Notes: generated by a model from the letters alone, not told the origin. A DNA stretch of 64,000 nucleotides from Symbiodinium natans (GCA_905221605.1 CAJNDS010002121.1:521501-585500); one strand, 5' to 3'. Numbered from the stretch's first letter, positions 19,676-28,908 are shown. Numbers and translations are program-made.

Positions 19676-19722
19676 GTTCCGATGTGGGTCAACTGCAGGG
19701 CGCTGTGCTGGCTGCAGCAGAG
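19676..19722 (+). CDS. Exon between inverted telomere arrays
   Basis: CTGACAG|G acceptor after a CCCTAAA array; GAG|GTAGGG donor into a TTTAGGG array. Reads SDVGQLQGAVLAAAE, phase 0 at its end. Confidence 0.45.
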
Positions 19723-20019
19723 GTAGGGTTTAGGGTTTAGGGTTTAGGGCTTAGGGCTTGGGGCTTAGGGCTTAGGGTTTAGGGTTGAGTTTGGAAGTTG
19801 GTATTCTTGCTTCTGCCGCTTAAGGACAGTCTGGTAGTTTGTCTGTTCTTTTTGTGGATTTAAGAGGATGTTGGGTTTAGGGCATTTAGGGCTGAAGAGA
19901 TGAAATTTAGGAACCTTCAAAAAGAGGGCTCAGCGTCGAGGTTTTGGGTTTAGGGTTTAGGGGCCAGGGTTTGGGGTTTAAAGCGCCAACTTCGTAGCTG
20001 TTTGGATGCTGTGCTGCAG

Positions 20020-20064
20020 GGGCAAGCGCACGCCTGCGCATGAGATCAAGGGAACCCACTCCAA
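20020..20064 (+). CDS. Exon of unknown gene
   Basis: TGTGCTGCAG|G acceptor; reads GKRTPAHEIKGTHS with a possible GCAAGG donor at 20065. Confidence 0.4.
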
Positions 20065-20361
20065 GCAAGGCATCGCTCAACCCGAAACCCTATGCCCCAG
20101 GCACATGGGCCATATAAACACTAAACCCGAAGCCCTAAGGGGGTTTCCCTAAGTTAGGGGTACCTAATTGGGGTCTTGTCTGTATTAGGGGGATTCTCCT
20201 ATTTGGGGGTCTATCTGAGGGTTCCCTCATGTTCCTTGCACCAGCAACCTGGATTCTCAGGTTCCCCAGAAATGCGAGATGCCCTTTCCTTGTTTTTGAG
20301 GGGTAAGTTCCCTCAGAAGCCGCATGGCAAAATCAAGGTGTGCTTCCTCTGCTCCATTTAG

Positions 20362-20465
20362 CCCAGTTCTGGGAAAGCCGCCCCAACTTCAAGTTTACCC
20401 CCTCCAGCAAGAAGGTTTGCCACGCCCACAACAGAACCAACAAAATAGCCCCAACGCGCGTTTAG
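20362..20465 (+). CDS. Exon with a strong acceptor, stop TAG
   Basis: Pyrimidine-rich CTCTGCTCCATTTAG| then a frame QFWESRPNFKFTPSSKKVCH.. of 33 codons to TAG 20463. A second frame (SSGKAAPTSSLPPPARRFA..) is also open. Confidence 0.45.
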
Positions 20466-20468
20466 GTC

Positions 20469-20569
20469 TGGGATGCCCCCTCTTACACTAACAAGTCCAT
20501 CATAGGGGCTCTAATAGGGGATACTATGATCCCCTGTTAAGGACTGTTAGTATAAGCGGGAACATCCCA
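20469..20569. mobile_element. TIR element, family D
   Basis: GGGATGCCCCCTCTTACACTAAC at the left, inverted at GTTAGTATAAGCGGGAACATCCC at the right. Related to 9445 and 58806. Confidence 0.65.
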
Positions 20570-20584
20570 AGTAGAAGCCCCCAA

Positions 20585-20670
20585 AGCCCCAAGAGCTCGA
20601 CCGGATACAAGAGGCACTCCAGCAGCTCGAGGGCGAGGTGTTGCAGCATCCGGCGTTGCGGGCGGCTTGA
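20585..20670 (+). CDS. Exon, helical, stop TGA
   Basis: The frame reads QELDRIQEALQQLEGEVLQH.. to TGA 20668; the heptad-like pattern suggests a coiled coil. It follows directly after the family D element, whose edge may supply the acceptor region. Confidence 0.45.
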
Positions 20671-20941
20671 CACCTTATAGGTCTTCAGTTTTTGGCCTAG
20701 GTTTTATTTCATTGTATTTTAGTTTTTTGATTGTTATTTGTTTTTTGTTCAGGGGGGTGGGGGGGGGGAGGGTTCTAAAGATTCGGGTTAAGGTCTCGGA
20801 TGCCCTAATCCTTCAACCCTAAGCCACATGAGAGTGTAACGCTGGAAAGTAGTGGTTGTTGTCGCCGTCTCAGGTCCCAGCGCCTTCTCTTGGCTATCTT
20901 CTGGCTGGCTCTTAGGACTTAAACTTTTTGGGTTTTTGTAG

Positions 20942-20997
20942 AAACTGAAATAAAGGGCCTGAAAGTTCAGAAGTCAGCCAGGTTCTTGCAAGATTGA
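20942..20997 (+). CDS. Short exon, stop TGA
   Basis: Strong acceptor TTTGGGTTTTTGTAG|; reads TEIKGLKVQKSARFLQD, TGA 20995. Confidence 0.4.
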
Positions 20998-21160
20998 GTA
21001 CCTGGCTGATCCTTGTGTCATCCTCCACTCATAAGCACGCACGAGACCCCTCCACATCCGACTCCTGTCGATGGAAAACCCTAAGCCCTAACCCCTAAAC
21101 CCTAAGCCCTAAGCCCTAAACCCCAAACCCAAAACCCCAGACCCGGCGTACCTCGGAAGA

Positions 21161-21188
21161 GCGCGCGCGCGCGCGCGCGCGCGCGCGC
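21161..21188. repeat. (GC)n dinucleotide repeat
   Basis: Fourteen GC units; could adopt Z-DNA. Confidence 0.95.
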
Positions 21189-21260
21189 TGATTTTCTCAC
21201 TGCCTTGGTCTTTTCCTCGTGGCTCCAAAAAAGCTTTGGCCTTGGGCCTTTCTACTGCAG

Positions 21261-21469
21261 AAGAAGGACTTCTTGGTTTAGGGTTTAGGGTTTAGGGTTT
21301 AGGGTTTAGGGTTTAGGGTTGCTGGCAGACCATGGAGCAGTGTATGGGCACCCAGACTTCACACCCCGGGTCGACGGGTCGAGGGGGCAACTCCTTCTCT
21401 GAGACACGATCTTGGGACATCCATGCTTGCTCAAGATGGTGGGCCCTTTATTGGAATGGATGCGTCTGA
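21261..21469 (+). CDS. Micro-exon + terminal exon around a pure telomere intron
   Basis: Exon 21261-21275 (strong acceptor CTTTCTACTGCAG|) reads KKDFL. Its donor TTG|GTTTAGGG opens a 53-bp intron (21276-21328) made of about six TTTAGGG units and ending TTGCTGGCAG. Exon 21329-21469 continues in phase 0, TMEQCMGTQTSHPGSTGRGG.. then ..RSWDIHACSRWWALYWNGC, to TGA 21467. Unknown protein. One of the clearest telomere-only introns here. Confidence 0.6.
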
Positions 21470-21697
21470 AACTCCGAATTTGGCCACGGAATCAGGGATT
21501 ATAGTTCAGGGTTAGCATGCTTCTAGGGATGCGGGCTTAAATCTCAGTTTGTTAAAGCATGTTACTGCTACCTTGCTGGCATTTCGGGGGTGGGATGAGG
21601 GATTAGTTCAAGTCTAGTTCGCGAGACCTTCAGGTTTCAGGGTTCGGCCCCAAACCCCCTAATCCGAAGCCCTGAACTTTCCCCCTCATCCATGGAG

Positions 21698-21752
21698 CCA
21701 TTTGGATGAACTTGAATTTGCCTGTCTGAGGTTCGTCAATCTTGCTGCAGAA
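21698..21752 (+). CDS. Exon of unknown gene
   Basis: CCATGGAG| acceptor after degenerate CCCTAAA; donor GAA|GTAGGG. Reads HLDELEFACLRFVNLAAE, phase 0 at the end. The 63-codon ORF at 21702 reads straight through the donor into repeat. Confidence 0.45.
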
Positions 21753-22001
21753 GTAGGGTTTGAGGGTTGTAGGGTGGGGGGTTTAACCCTGAACCCTAAA
21801 CCCTGCACCCTGGTGCGAGCACGCCAAAAGCAACCTGGCCTGCTTGAAAGGAGCCCTATCCAGGCACCCCTTAAAGGGGCTCCCTTACTGTAAGATACTT
21901 CCCTGAACAGCTCTTTCCAAGGCATTCCTAAAACCCTAAATCCTAAACCCTAAACCGTCTGAACCTTGTTGGGTTGAAAGGCTCCAGTTGTTCAACTTCA
22001 G

Positions 22002-22234
22002 CCCGTTTTAGATGAGGGTCATAAGGTCGAAACTCTATAGGCTTAAAAGTGCGAAAGGGTTTCGGGCTTAGGGCTTAGGGGTTAGGGCTTAGGGTTTAGG
22101 GTTTAGGATTTAGGGCAACACCCTGAATGATTTCAGACATCAGGCCTTCGTCGCTGAAGCTCTGTGCAGCCTGGTGGCTTTGTGGCATGTGACCCTCGGC
22201 CTCATGTTACCCGGGTCTCTACACAGAAATGGAG
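22002..22234 (+). CDS. Two in-phase exons
   Basis: Exon 22002-22025 (TTCAACTTCAG|; donor AAG|GTCGAA) reads PVLDEGHK. Exon 22144-22234 (AGACATCAG|G; donor G|GTTTAC) reads AFVAEALCSLVALWHVTLGL.., phase 0 at the join. The second is hydrophobic and could form a membrane helix. TTTAGGG repeat lies in the intron and after it. Confidence 0.5.
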
Positions 22235-22239
22235 GTTTA

Positions 22240-22730
22240 CGTTTAGGGCTTCGGGTTCAGGGTTCAGGGTTGAGGGTTTAGGGTTGAGGGTTTAGTGCTT
22301 AGGGTTGAGGGTTTAGGGTTCAGGGGATATTAGCGGTTACCTTATGTGGGGCCCTGGTTTCCAGGGGATCTTACCATTGGGGGTCGATCTGAGGGGTCCC
22401 TTATGATCGTAAACCCGCAGAGTCAAGCAAGCGGAGACTCACAATTAATCAAACGACTGAAACCCTAAACCCTAAGCCCTAAACCCTAAACCCTAAACCT
22501 GCCCCTCAAGCACCCAAAAACAACTTGCCTGAACCCTATAACCTTAAACCCTAAAGCCTGAACTGAAACCCTAAACCCTAAACCCTAAACCCTAAACCCT
22601 AAACCCTAAACCCTAAACCCTAAACCCTAAACCCTAAATAAGACCTTAGGGCTTCTAAACCCTAAACCCTGTGGGTTAGGGATATAGGGGCGTTCTGAAA
22701 CCCTGAACCCTAAACCAGCATGCGATTTCC
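22240..22730. other. Repeat stretch, no clear gene
   Basis: TTTAGGG-type 22245-22325, a relic of the GGGGTCGATCTGAGGGGTCCC element at 22330-22412, then CCCTAAA arrays 22460-22500 and 22564-22638. Confidence 0.6.
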
Positions 22731-22733
22731 CAG

Positions 22734-22866
22734 GATGGGCGCTGATCCGTCCAGCAGCAGCCGAGCCTGTGCAGTCAGTGCGGAGGCATTGGCTGCTTGG
22801 AGCGTGATTAAGAGGTTTGAGCCTTTTTGTTTGGAGTTCAGGCTCAGAGAACTGATAAAACTCCCC
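22734..22866 (+). CDS. Exon with a possible start codon
   Basis: GCGATTTCCCAG|G then ATG 22735: MGADPSSSSRACAVSAEALA.., open to about 22866, with a possible donor AAGAG|GTTTGAG at 22815. It may be internal; the ATG follows an acceptor-like site, as expected after trans-splicing too. Confidence 0.4.
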
Positions 22867-22869
22867 CCC

Positions 22870-23025
22870 CCTAAACCCTGAACCCCCTAACCCCTAAACC
22901 CCAAACCCTAAACCCTAAACCCCAAACCCTAAACCCTAAACCCTAAACCCTAAACCCTAAACCCTAAACCCTAAACCCTAAACCCTAAACCCTAAACCCT
23001 AAACCCTAAACCCTAAACCCTAAAC
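22870..23025 (-). repeat. CCCTAAA array
   Basis: Near-perfect heptamers, about 120 bp pure. Confidence 0.92.
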
Positions 23026-23058
23026 CCCAAACCAAAGCCCTAGGATTGTTCCATTCAG

Positions 23059-23319
23059 CACCGAACACCCAGGTCCTTGGGGCCAGTGTGGCGCCTAAGG
23101 CTGCGGGTGCCACTCCAGCGAGGTTGGTGCAGCTCCCAAGCATGCATTAGGGTTTAGGGTTTAGGGTTTAGGGTTTAGGGTTTAGGGTTTAGGGTTTAGG
23201 GTTTAGGGTTTAGGGTTTAGGTTTTAGGGTTTTAGGGTTTAGGGTTTAGGGTTTAGGGCCCTCAGACGCAGCGACAGATTAAGGCTTCTCAAATGAGGAC
23301 AAGTCGAGACATGATCTAA
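23059..23319 (+). CDS. Two exon islands around a TTTAGGG array
   Basis: Island 1 (23059-23150) reads NTQVLGASVAPKAAGATPAR.. Its in-frame TAG is formed by the first telomere unit, so an upstream donor (TTG|GTGCAG) is likely. Island 2 (23266-23319) reads TQRQIKASQMRTSRDMI, TAA 23317, and would join in phase 0. A TTTAGGG array (23148-23258) separates them. Confidence 0.4.
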
Positions 23320-23386
23320 ATTCTCAACAGCTTCTCGTACTAGGTTTGGGAAAGGCCTAACTAACCCCAAAGCCTCTGCAGCGTAG

Positions 23387-23524
23387 GGTTGGGAAGAGGA
23401 GATCTTGGGATGCTTCAAGGAAATCGCTACAAACTTTCGTGGGGCCCTGCTTGGAGGATCAGGTGGCTCGGTAGGGGTTTACCATAGCGCTGCGGTCGCG
23501 GTGGACACCAACAAGCCCGATTCC
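23387..23524 (+). CDS. Long exon of unknown gene
   Basis: AGCGTAG| acceptor; reads GWEEEILGCFKEIATNFRGA.. for at least 46 codons, continuing ..YHSAAVAVDTNKPDS before CCCTAAA repeat. A donor CTCG|GTAGGG at about 23491 is possible. Confidence 0.5.
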
Positions 23525-23529
23525 CTAAA

Positions 23530-23690
23530 ACCCCAAACCCTAAACTCTAAGCCCCAAACCCTAAACCCCAAACCCTAAGCCCCAAACCCTAAACCCCAAG
23601 CCCTAAACCCTAAGCCCCAAACCCTAAACCCCAAACCCTAGACCCTAAGCCAAACCCTAAGCCCTAAGCCCCAAACCCTAACTCCCAGTT
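23530..23690 (-). repeat. Mixed CCCTAAA/CCCCAAA/CCCTAAG array
   Basis: Alternating variant heptamers with few perfect units. Confidence 0.85.
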
Positions 23691-23746
23691 AAAGCAGAGT
23701 ATGATGAGGGGGGGGGGGGGGGGGGTGTCAAAAAATGCCATTGCAG

Positions 23747-23815
23747 AGTTTGACCCCCAGGCTGATGGAGCTGGCCGCCAAGGCTGGGCAGAAGGAGCAA
23801 GCTCACTACTTGGAG
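23747..23815 (+). CDS. Exon, helical
   Basis: AATGCCATTGCAG| acceptor; donor GAG|GTTTAGGG. 23 codons, phase 0 both ends: SLTPRLMELAAKAGQKEQAH.. Amphipathic helix-like. Confidence 0.55.
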
Positions 23816-23856
23816 GTTTAGGGCTTAGGGTTTGGGGTTTAGTGTTTAGGGTTCAG

Positions 23857-24180
23857 GGCTACTTGGAGGTTCATGGTACTTATTAACCACTTATAACTGT
23901 ACAGTTATGAATGCAGTTATACTAGTAGTATTCCTTTAGAGGTCCTTATGCAGTTATACTAGTAGTATTCCTTTAGAGGCCCTCATACAGTTATACTAGT
24001 AGTATTCCTCTAGAGGTCCTTATGCAGTTATACTAGTAGTATTCCTCTAGAGGTCCTTATGCAGTTATACTAGTAGCATTCCTTCAGAGGTCCTTATGCA
24101 GTTGTACTAGTAGTATTCCTTTAGAGGCCCTTATACAGTTATATTGGTTGTATTCCTTTAGAGGTCCTTACAGTTATACC
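23857..24180. mobile_element. Family A left end with an internal 37-bp satellite
   Basis: The left TIR (CTTGGAGGTTCATGGTACTTA) is followed by the family A core, then seven to eight tandem copies of a 37-bp unit (CAGTTATACTAGTAGTATTC..) from 23914 to 24180. The right TIR is missing. The unit's start (CAGTTATA) matches the element core, so the satellite probably grew out of the element. Confidence 0.7.
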
Positions 24181-24419
24181 ATAATGACCCCAAAACCCTA
24201 TTCTATTTATCTTAGTCCCCAATCTGGGCGTTTAGGGTAGCAGGTTCTGGGTGTTTTCGTGTGTAGGCAGGGGTACTTTGTGTTTTGCGTCTGGGGTTGA
24301 CGCGATTTCCAGGGTTTTGGTTTAGGGTTTTTTGGGGAGCCCTATATATCCCTAAGCCCTGAACCCTTAACCCTAAACCCCTAAACCCTAAAGCATAGAC
24401 TATAGGGTTTAGGGATCTG

Positions 24420-24476
24420 GCCATTCATGCGCCGTGGATCTTGAGCGCAAGAAGGCCTCAAGCCTCAAAGGCTCAA
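24420..24476 (+). CDS. Exon of unknown gene
   Basis: The frame reads HSCAVDLERKKASSLKGSS; an internal acceptor (TCTTGAG|) is also possible. Followed by degenerate TTTAGGG. Confidence 0.35.
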
Positions 24477-24596
24477 GTTTTAGGGTTTGGGGTTTAGGGT
24501 TTTGGGGTTTGGGGTTTAGGGATTAGGGTTCGGGGTTCAGGGTTTAGGGTTTAGGGTTAAACCCGACACCCTGAGCGCCAAACCCGAAAGGCTAAG

Positions 24597-24647
24597 CGCC
24601 GCAGCCTGGGAGTTGTCAGCCCTTGAGGATCAAAACCCCGACACCTC
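24597..24647 (+). CDS. Exon of unknown gene
   Basis: GGCTAAG| acceptor; donor CTC|GTGGGT. Reads AAAWELSALEDQNPDT. Confidence 0.4.
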
Positions 24648-24690
24648 GTGGGTTTGTTTTACTTCTGCTACTCTACAACAAACACACACA

Positions 24691-24692
<2 letters not shown>

Positions 24693-24747
<55 letters not shown>
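24693..24747. repeat. (CA)n dinucleotide repeat
   Basis: About 27 CA units with one interruption. Confidence 0.95.
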
Positions 24748-24749
<2 letters not shown>

Positions 24750-24823
24750 AAACCTGAAAAACCACTCAAGTTCCATGAACCATAACCCCCCCAACCACAA
24801 ACCGCAAACCCCAAAACTGGAAG

Positions 24824-24982
24824 CCCTAAACCCTAAACCCTGAACCCTAAACCCTAAACCCGAACCCCTAAACCCTAAACCCTATACCCTAAACCCTAAA
24901 CCCTAAACCCGAAACCCGAAACCCTAAACCCTAAACCCTAAACCCTAAACCCTAAACCCTAAACCCTAAACCCTAAACCCCA
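24824..24982 (-). repeat. CCCTAAA array
   Basis: Mostly perfect units between the CA repeat and the next exon. Confidence 0.9.
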
Positions 24983-25012
24983 ACACCCTTTGAGAACAAA
25001 AGGTCTTCGTGC

Positions 25013-25083
25013 TCAACGGCAAGGCAAGCGATCTGCAGCACTTCGCCCGGCCGCTTTCGACGCCTGGTCAACTGGCCACGGAA
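25013..25083 (+). CDS. Exon of unknown gene
   Basis: GAACAAAAG|G acceptor after a CCCTAAA array; reads VFVLNGKASDLQHFARPLST.. A donor at CTG|GTCAAC is possible. Confidence 0.5.
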
Positions 25084-25236
25084 CCCTAAACCCTAAACCC
25101 TAAACCCTAGCCCTAAACCCTAAACCCTAGCCCTAAACCCTAGCCCTAAACCCTAAACCCTAAACCCTAAACCCTAGCCCTAAACCCTAATCCCTCAACC
25201 CCAAACCCTAGCCCTAAACCCTAAATCCTTACCCGC

Positions 25237-25356
25237 ATGGCGGTTGGACGGTTTCACTTGAGTTGCGACATGGCGCTTGGGAAGTCGGATGCGCTTGAGG
25301 GCTATCCCCGGCATGTCAGTCGGACATGGAACCCTACAAGCCTCAACCCTACCTAG
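25237..25356 (+). CDS. Short ORF or exon with ATG
   Basis: ATG 25237 to TAG 25354, 39 codons: MAVGRFHLSCDMALGKSDAL.. Preceded by CCCTAAA repeat. No family. Confidence 0.35.
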   Translation: MAVGRFHLSCDMALGKSDALEGYPRHVSRTWNPTSLNPT

Positions 25357-25600
25357 GTAGAGCTCAAAAAAGGCCTATAGCGGTTTAGGGTCTGGGGATT
25401 TCGGGGTTTAGGGGTTCTAGGTCCCACTTGTATCCCGTTCTTGAGGGTTCAACCCAAAAGCAGCTCCTAGCGAAACCGAGTGCCTAAACCCTAAACCTTA
25501 AACCCTATAAATCCCAAACCCCAAACCCCAAACCCTAAACCCTAAACCCTAAACCCCAAACCCCAAACCCCAAACCCTAAACCCTAAACCCGAACTTGAG

Positions 25601-25700
25601 GAAGCTTGGCGAAGAGAAGCTCCCGCGACTGGCCTTGCTGCTCCTTGCAAAGAGCTGCCACGTGGCTCTTTCTGGGAGCTCCGGCAGCAGGCTCAAACGG
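25601..25700 (+). CDS. Exon, two open frames
   Basis: AACTTGAG|G acceptor, CGG|GTGTTG donor. The better frame reads KLGEEKLPRLALLLLAKSCH..; a second reads EAWREAPATGLAAPCKELPR.. CCCTAAA array before, TTTAGGG array after. Confidence 0.45.
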
Positions 25701-25871
25701 GTGTTGGGGTTTAGGGTTTAGGGTTTAGGGTTTACGGTCTAGGGTGTAGGGGTTTAGGGTTGAGGGTTGAGGGTTGAGGGCTGAGGGTTGAGGGTTGAGG
25801 GTTGAGGGTTTGGGGTTTAGGGCCCGGTGAGCATCCTTAACGCCGAACACATGCTTGTTTGGAGCGCATGA

Positions 25872-25936
25872 AGGTCCCACCTTGCAGCCATCGCGCAGAC
25901 CCGTTTCGCGGAGCCACTGGCTGCCACCCAAACAGA
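25872..25936 (+). CDS. Exon candidate
   Basis: Either ATGAAG|G then VPPCSHRADPFRGATGCH (in phase with 25601-25700) or CTTGCAG| then IAQTRFAEPLAATQTD. The 68-codon minus-strand frame here is less likely. Confidence 0.35.
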
Positions 25937-25993
25937 TCCTAAACCCTAAACCCTAAACCCTAAACCCTAAACCCTAAACCCTAAACCCTAAAG

Positions 25994-26139
25994 GAGCAGA
26001 GGAAGATCTGGGAACTTGGGATGATGGAAGATCTGTCGACCTTTCTGGGCTCAGCATCTGGACTCTGAACCTCGCAACTCAGGGCAGATGGCTGGAGCCC
26101 TTCGTGAAGCACTTCCCCACCCTGCACCCCCGACCCTGA
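25994..26139 (+). CDS. Terminal exon, 47 codons
   Basis: CCCTAAAG|G acceptor, formed by a telomere unit. Continuous frame AEEDLGTWDDGRSVDLSGLS.. then ..LNLATQGRWLEPFVKHFPTL.. to TGA 26137. Not recognised. Confidence 0.55.
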
Positions 26140-26386
26140 ACCCTGAAGCTTAATGAAACCCCGCTAGCTTTGAATCCTGAACCCTAAAATCCCTAACCCC
26201 TAAACCCCTGACACGGCTTAGGGTTTAGGCTTTGGGGCTAGGTAACTAAGCAGCGAGCATGTAGGGGGGTCCCTTATAACGATCACCTCCCTCAAACCTA
26301 GGGGTTTTAATCCCTTGTAGCCCTGAACCCTAAACCCTAAACCCGAAACCCTAAACCCGTCAGCCCTCAGCCCTGGCTGGCTGCAG

Positions 26387-26720
26387 GCTCGGGGAGTCGG
26401 CTGGCTCCATGTTGGAATCGCTGGCGCACCGGCAAACAAAACTTAAACAGGGTTGAGGTTCTGCTTAGGGTTTAGGGTTCGGGGTTAGGGTTAGGGTTTA
26501 GAGTTTAGGGTTTAGGGTTTAGGGTTTAGGGTTTAGGGTTTAGGGTTTAGGGTTCAGGGCTTGTGAAAGCACTGTGTTTTTTTTTTCTATTTGTTCGACT
26601 GCCCGGAGAGCGAAATCTAGCAGGGGCAACGTTCAGGCTCTAGGGCCCCGGCTTTGTCCACCATTCCCAGTTCTGTTTACGGTTCTATTTACAGTTGGTG
26701 CACCGAAGAACTGGGCTTAG
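26387..26720 (+). CDS. Two in-phase exons, stop TAG
   Basis: Exon 26387-26451 (GGCTGGCTGCAG|G; donor G|GTTGAG) reads LGESAGSMLESLAHRQTKLK.. Exon 26695-26720 (GGTTCTATTTACAG|) completes the codon in phase 1, reads GAPKNWA and stops at TAG 26718. TTTAGGG repeat fills the 5' half of the intron. Confidence 0.55.
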
Positions 26721-26853
26721 GACCTTAGGACTGTAGGGTTCAGGGTTTGGGGGGTTCGGGATTTAGGGCATGCAACCGCATACGGGTTTGAGGATTGGAG
26801 CCGGTTTCAGATGTGGGGCTTAGGCTTTCGTGTTTTAAGAGTTTCAGATTTAG

Positions 26854-26939
26854 GGATTCGGGTTGTACGGATTGCCTATGATGCCTTTGACCTGAAGGGC
26901 ATGCTGCTGAGCTACGCAGCCCTCAACTCTCAACCATGA
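26854..26939 (+). CDS. Exon ending in TGA
   Basis: Acceptor TTTCAGATTTAG|G; reads IRVVRIAYDAFDLKGMLLSY.. to TGA 26937. The acceptor may be telomere-derived (TTTAG|GG). Confidence 0.45.
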
Positions 26940-26987
26940 ATCCGTTTATACCTTGTGGGTAAATGGGCTCAGGCTTGGGTTGAGCGT

Positions 26988-27176
26988 TCAGGGTTTAGGG
27001 TTCAGGGTTGTTCGAGGGGGGGTCAAATCACTTGCGCTTCTTGGTAATCTCAACTTCTTGGTGATGGCCATAATTACAAGTCTTGCAAAACAATGAAACC
27101 GACGCGCAAGCCTTACTTCACTCATAGTCGGCGCTTCAATCGCACCGGCAGTCTCAAAGGACTCCAAACAAACCAA
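26988..27176 (-). CDS. Minus-strand exon pair
   Basis: On the minus strand ..SFETAGAIEAPTMSE ends at a strong donor GAA|GTAAGG. Further along, a lysine-rich VEITKKRK frame ends in TGA. The uninterrupted 62-codon frame is the alternative. Phase at the join is not settled. Confidence 0.35.
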   Translation of the reverse strand: MVCLESFETAGAIEAPTMSEVRLARRFHCFARLVIMAITKKLRLPRSASDLTPPRTTLNPKP

Positions 27177-27308
27177 TTATTACGATGAGGAAATCCTAAA
27201 CCCTAAGCCCCAAAGTTCAGAACCCTAAACAGAAACCAAACCCAAAAGCCCAATATCCAAAACCTTAAACCCTAACCCCTAAACCCTAAACCCAAAAGCC
27301 CAATATCC

Positions 27309-27442
27309 AAAACCCTAAACCCTAAACCCTAAACCCTAAACCCTAAACCCTAAACCCTAAACCCTAAACCCTAAACCCTAAACCCTAAACCCTAAACCCT
27401 AAACCCTAAACCCTAAACCCTAAACCCTAAACCCTAAACCCG
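27309..27442 (-). repeat. CCCTAAA array
   Basis: Nineteen near-perfect heptamers upstream of the exon at 27452. Confidence 0.93.
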
Positions 27443-27451
27443 AGCCGTAAG

Positions 27452-28157
27452 GTGCAGCAGCACCTTCTGCCGTCACTTCTGGAGATCGCCGCCGCCCCCG
27501 AAGGTGCCTTCGGTGAGCAATCGCGGCCCTGCATCCCTTGAGGGTTCAGGGTTTAGGGTTTAGGGTTTAGGGTTTAGGGTTTAGGGTTTAGGGTTTAGGG
27601 TTTAGGGTTTAGGGTGCAGTCTTAAGCCTTAAGCCCTGAGCCCTCTGCAGCCTAAGCCCTAAAGCAGCCCTTCCTCTGAAACCTGGGAGGCGAGGATGCT
27701 GCCAACCACAAGGAGGCACTTCCACAGGCCGGCGGTTGAGGGGGTTTAGGGTTTAGGGTTTAGGGTTTAGGGTTTAGGGTTTAGGGTTGAGGTTGAAAGT
27801 TTGAAGGCTTTAGGGACTTGGAGGCTTTAGGGCTTAGGGTTTAGGGCTTGAAGGGTTCATGCAAGGGTTTAGGGTTGAGGGTTGGAAGTATGGAGGCGGA
27901 TTGGGAGGCTTTCGGGCTTAGGGTTTAGGGCTCGAAAGGTTTTTGCAGGGGTTTAGGGTATAGGAGGCTCTGTCGAGGCACTCGAACCTAAACCAGAACC
28001 CGGAGACCCCTCAAGCCGAAGCCCAAAAATCTGCGGGGCAGCCTCGAAGACTTTGAGGTTTCAGGGTTTGGGGTCTAGGGGCTTGGAGTTTAGGTTTAGG
28101 TTCGAGGGTTTAAGGGCCAGGCACGCGAAGAAGAAGAAAAGAGCGATGCCACCATAG
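27452..28157 (+). CDS. 3' part of a gene: four in-phase exons, stop TAG
   Basis: Exons 27452-27512 (donor G|GTGAGC), 27690-27734 (G|GTTGAG), 27967-28057 (AG|GTTTCA) and 28121-28157, all with AG|G acceptors. Phases 1, 1 and 2 match. Frames: VQQHLLPSLLEIAAAPEGAF, EDAANHKEALPQAG, SVEALEPKPEPGDPSSRSPK.., HAKKKKRAMPP, TAG 28155. A basic tail (KKKK) could be a nuclear signal. Introns one and two are mostly TTTAGGG repeat. No family recognised. Confidence 0.6.
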
Positions 28158-28361
28158 TGAGGTTGTAGGAAGATCGCAGGGACCACAAGGTTTAGGGGGT
28201 GAGGGTGAACTCTCTCCTCTTCAGACAACTCAGACCCCCAAATCCTAAAAAATCTCACACCCCAAGCCTTAAACTTCCCCAAACCCCTGAACCCCAAATC
28301 CCAAAACCCCCAAACCCCAAAGCCCTAAACCTAAACCCCCTAGACCCAAAACCGCCTGCAG

Positions 28362-28619
28362 GCCGCGGTGTGGCTCCTGGCCGCAACCGCGCGTGGAAGC
28401 GCACGTGCCCAGCGGCCTGGCCAAATCCTTAGGGTTGAGGGTTTGTTTAGGGTTTAGGGCGTTTAGGGTGTAGGGTTTAGGGTTTAATTAGGGTTTAGGC
28501 GAGAGGCTTTGAGGGTTTCCGGGGTTGTAGGTCCGATTGGAGAGGTTTGCTTAGCATTTCAGTCTTAGGCTCCCTGTTGTTGCCCCGATGTCACTCAGCG
28601 TCGTTTGTCGGAGAATTGA
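28362..28619 (+). CDS. Two in-phase exons, stop TGA
   Basis: Exon 28362-28433 (CGCCTGCAG|G; AGG|GTTGAG) reads AAVWLLAATARGSARAQRPG.. Exon 28599-28619 follows a pyrimidine-rich acceptor (GTCACTCAG|), phase 0, reads RRLSEN, TGA 28617. TTTAGGG repeat sits in the intron. Confidence 0.5.
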
Positions 28620-28659
28620 TTCGCCCTAAACCCTAAACCCTAAGCCCGCTTGGCCGAAG

Positions 28660-28908
28660 TCGCTGCCGATGGTGGCGGCTGCTCCATGTCAGTGCCGTCC
28701 GGAACTCAAACATCGGGTTTAGGGTTTAGGGTTTAGGAACGTGCTTCGTCTCTTGCCTGGCTTCCGTGAAAAACTCTGTGCTGGCGGCGTCATCGTCGAG
28801 CACATCTCGAGATACGGTTGTCGCAAAGAAGTCCTACTGAAGGCTTCGGGGTCAGGAACAATGCAAGATTCTTCCTGGCACTCTAGGGTTTGGCGAGTGT
28901 TTGTTTAA
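28660..28908 (+). CDS. Two exons around a possible 20-bp telomere intron
   Basis: Exon 28660-28716 reads CRWWRLLHVSAVRNSNI; exon 28737-28908 reads NVLRLLPGFREKLCAGGVIV.. then ..SRYGCRKEVLLKASGSGTMQ.. to TAA 28906. The 20 bp between them are GT(TTAGGGT)..TTTAG, and removing them joins the frames in phase 2. Twenty bp is very short for a spliceosomal intron, so a recent repeat insertion that breaks the gene is the alternative. The second exon by itself is a confident coding island. Confidence 0.5.

Noticed and set aside
23914-24180. CRISPR-like regular repeats
   Set aside because: Direct tandem 37-bp units without spacers, growing from a TIR element in a eukaryotic context.
28717-28736. Treating all short telomere stretches as introns
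   Set aside because: Most have no coding on both sides; only stretches with phase-consistent flanks were called.
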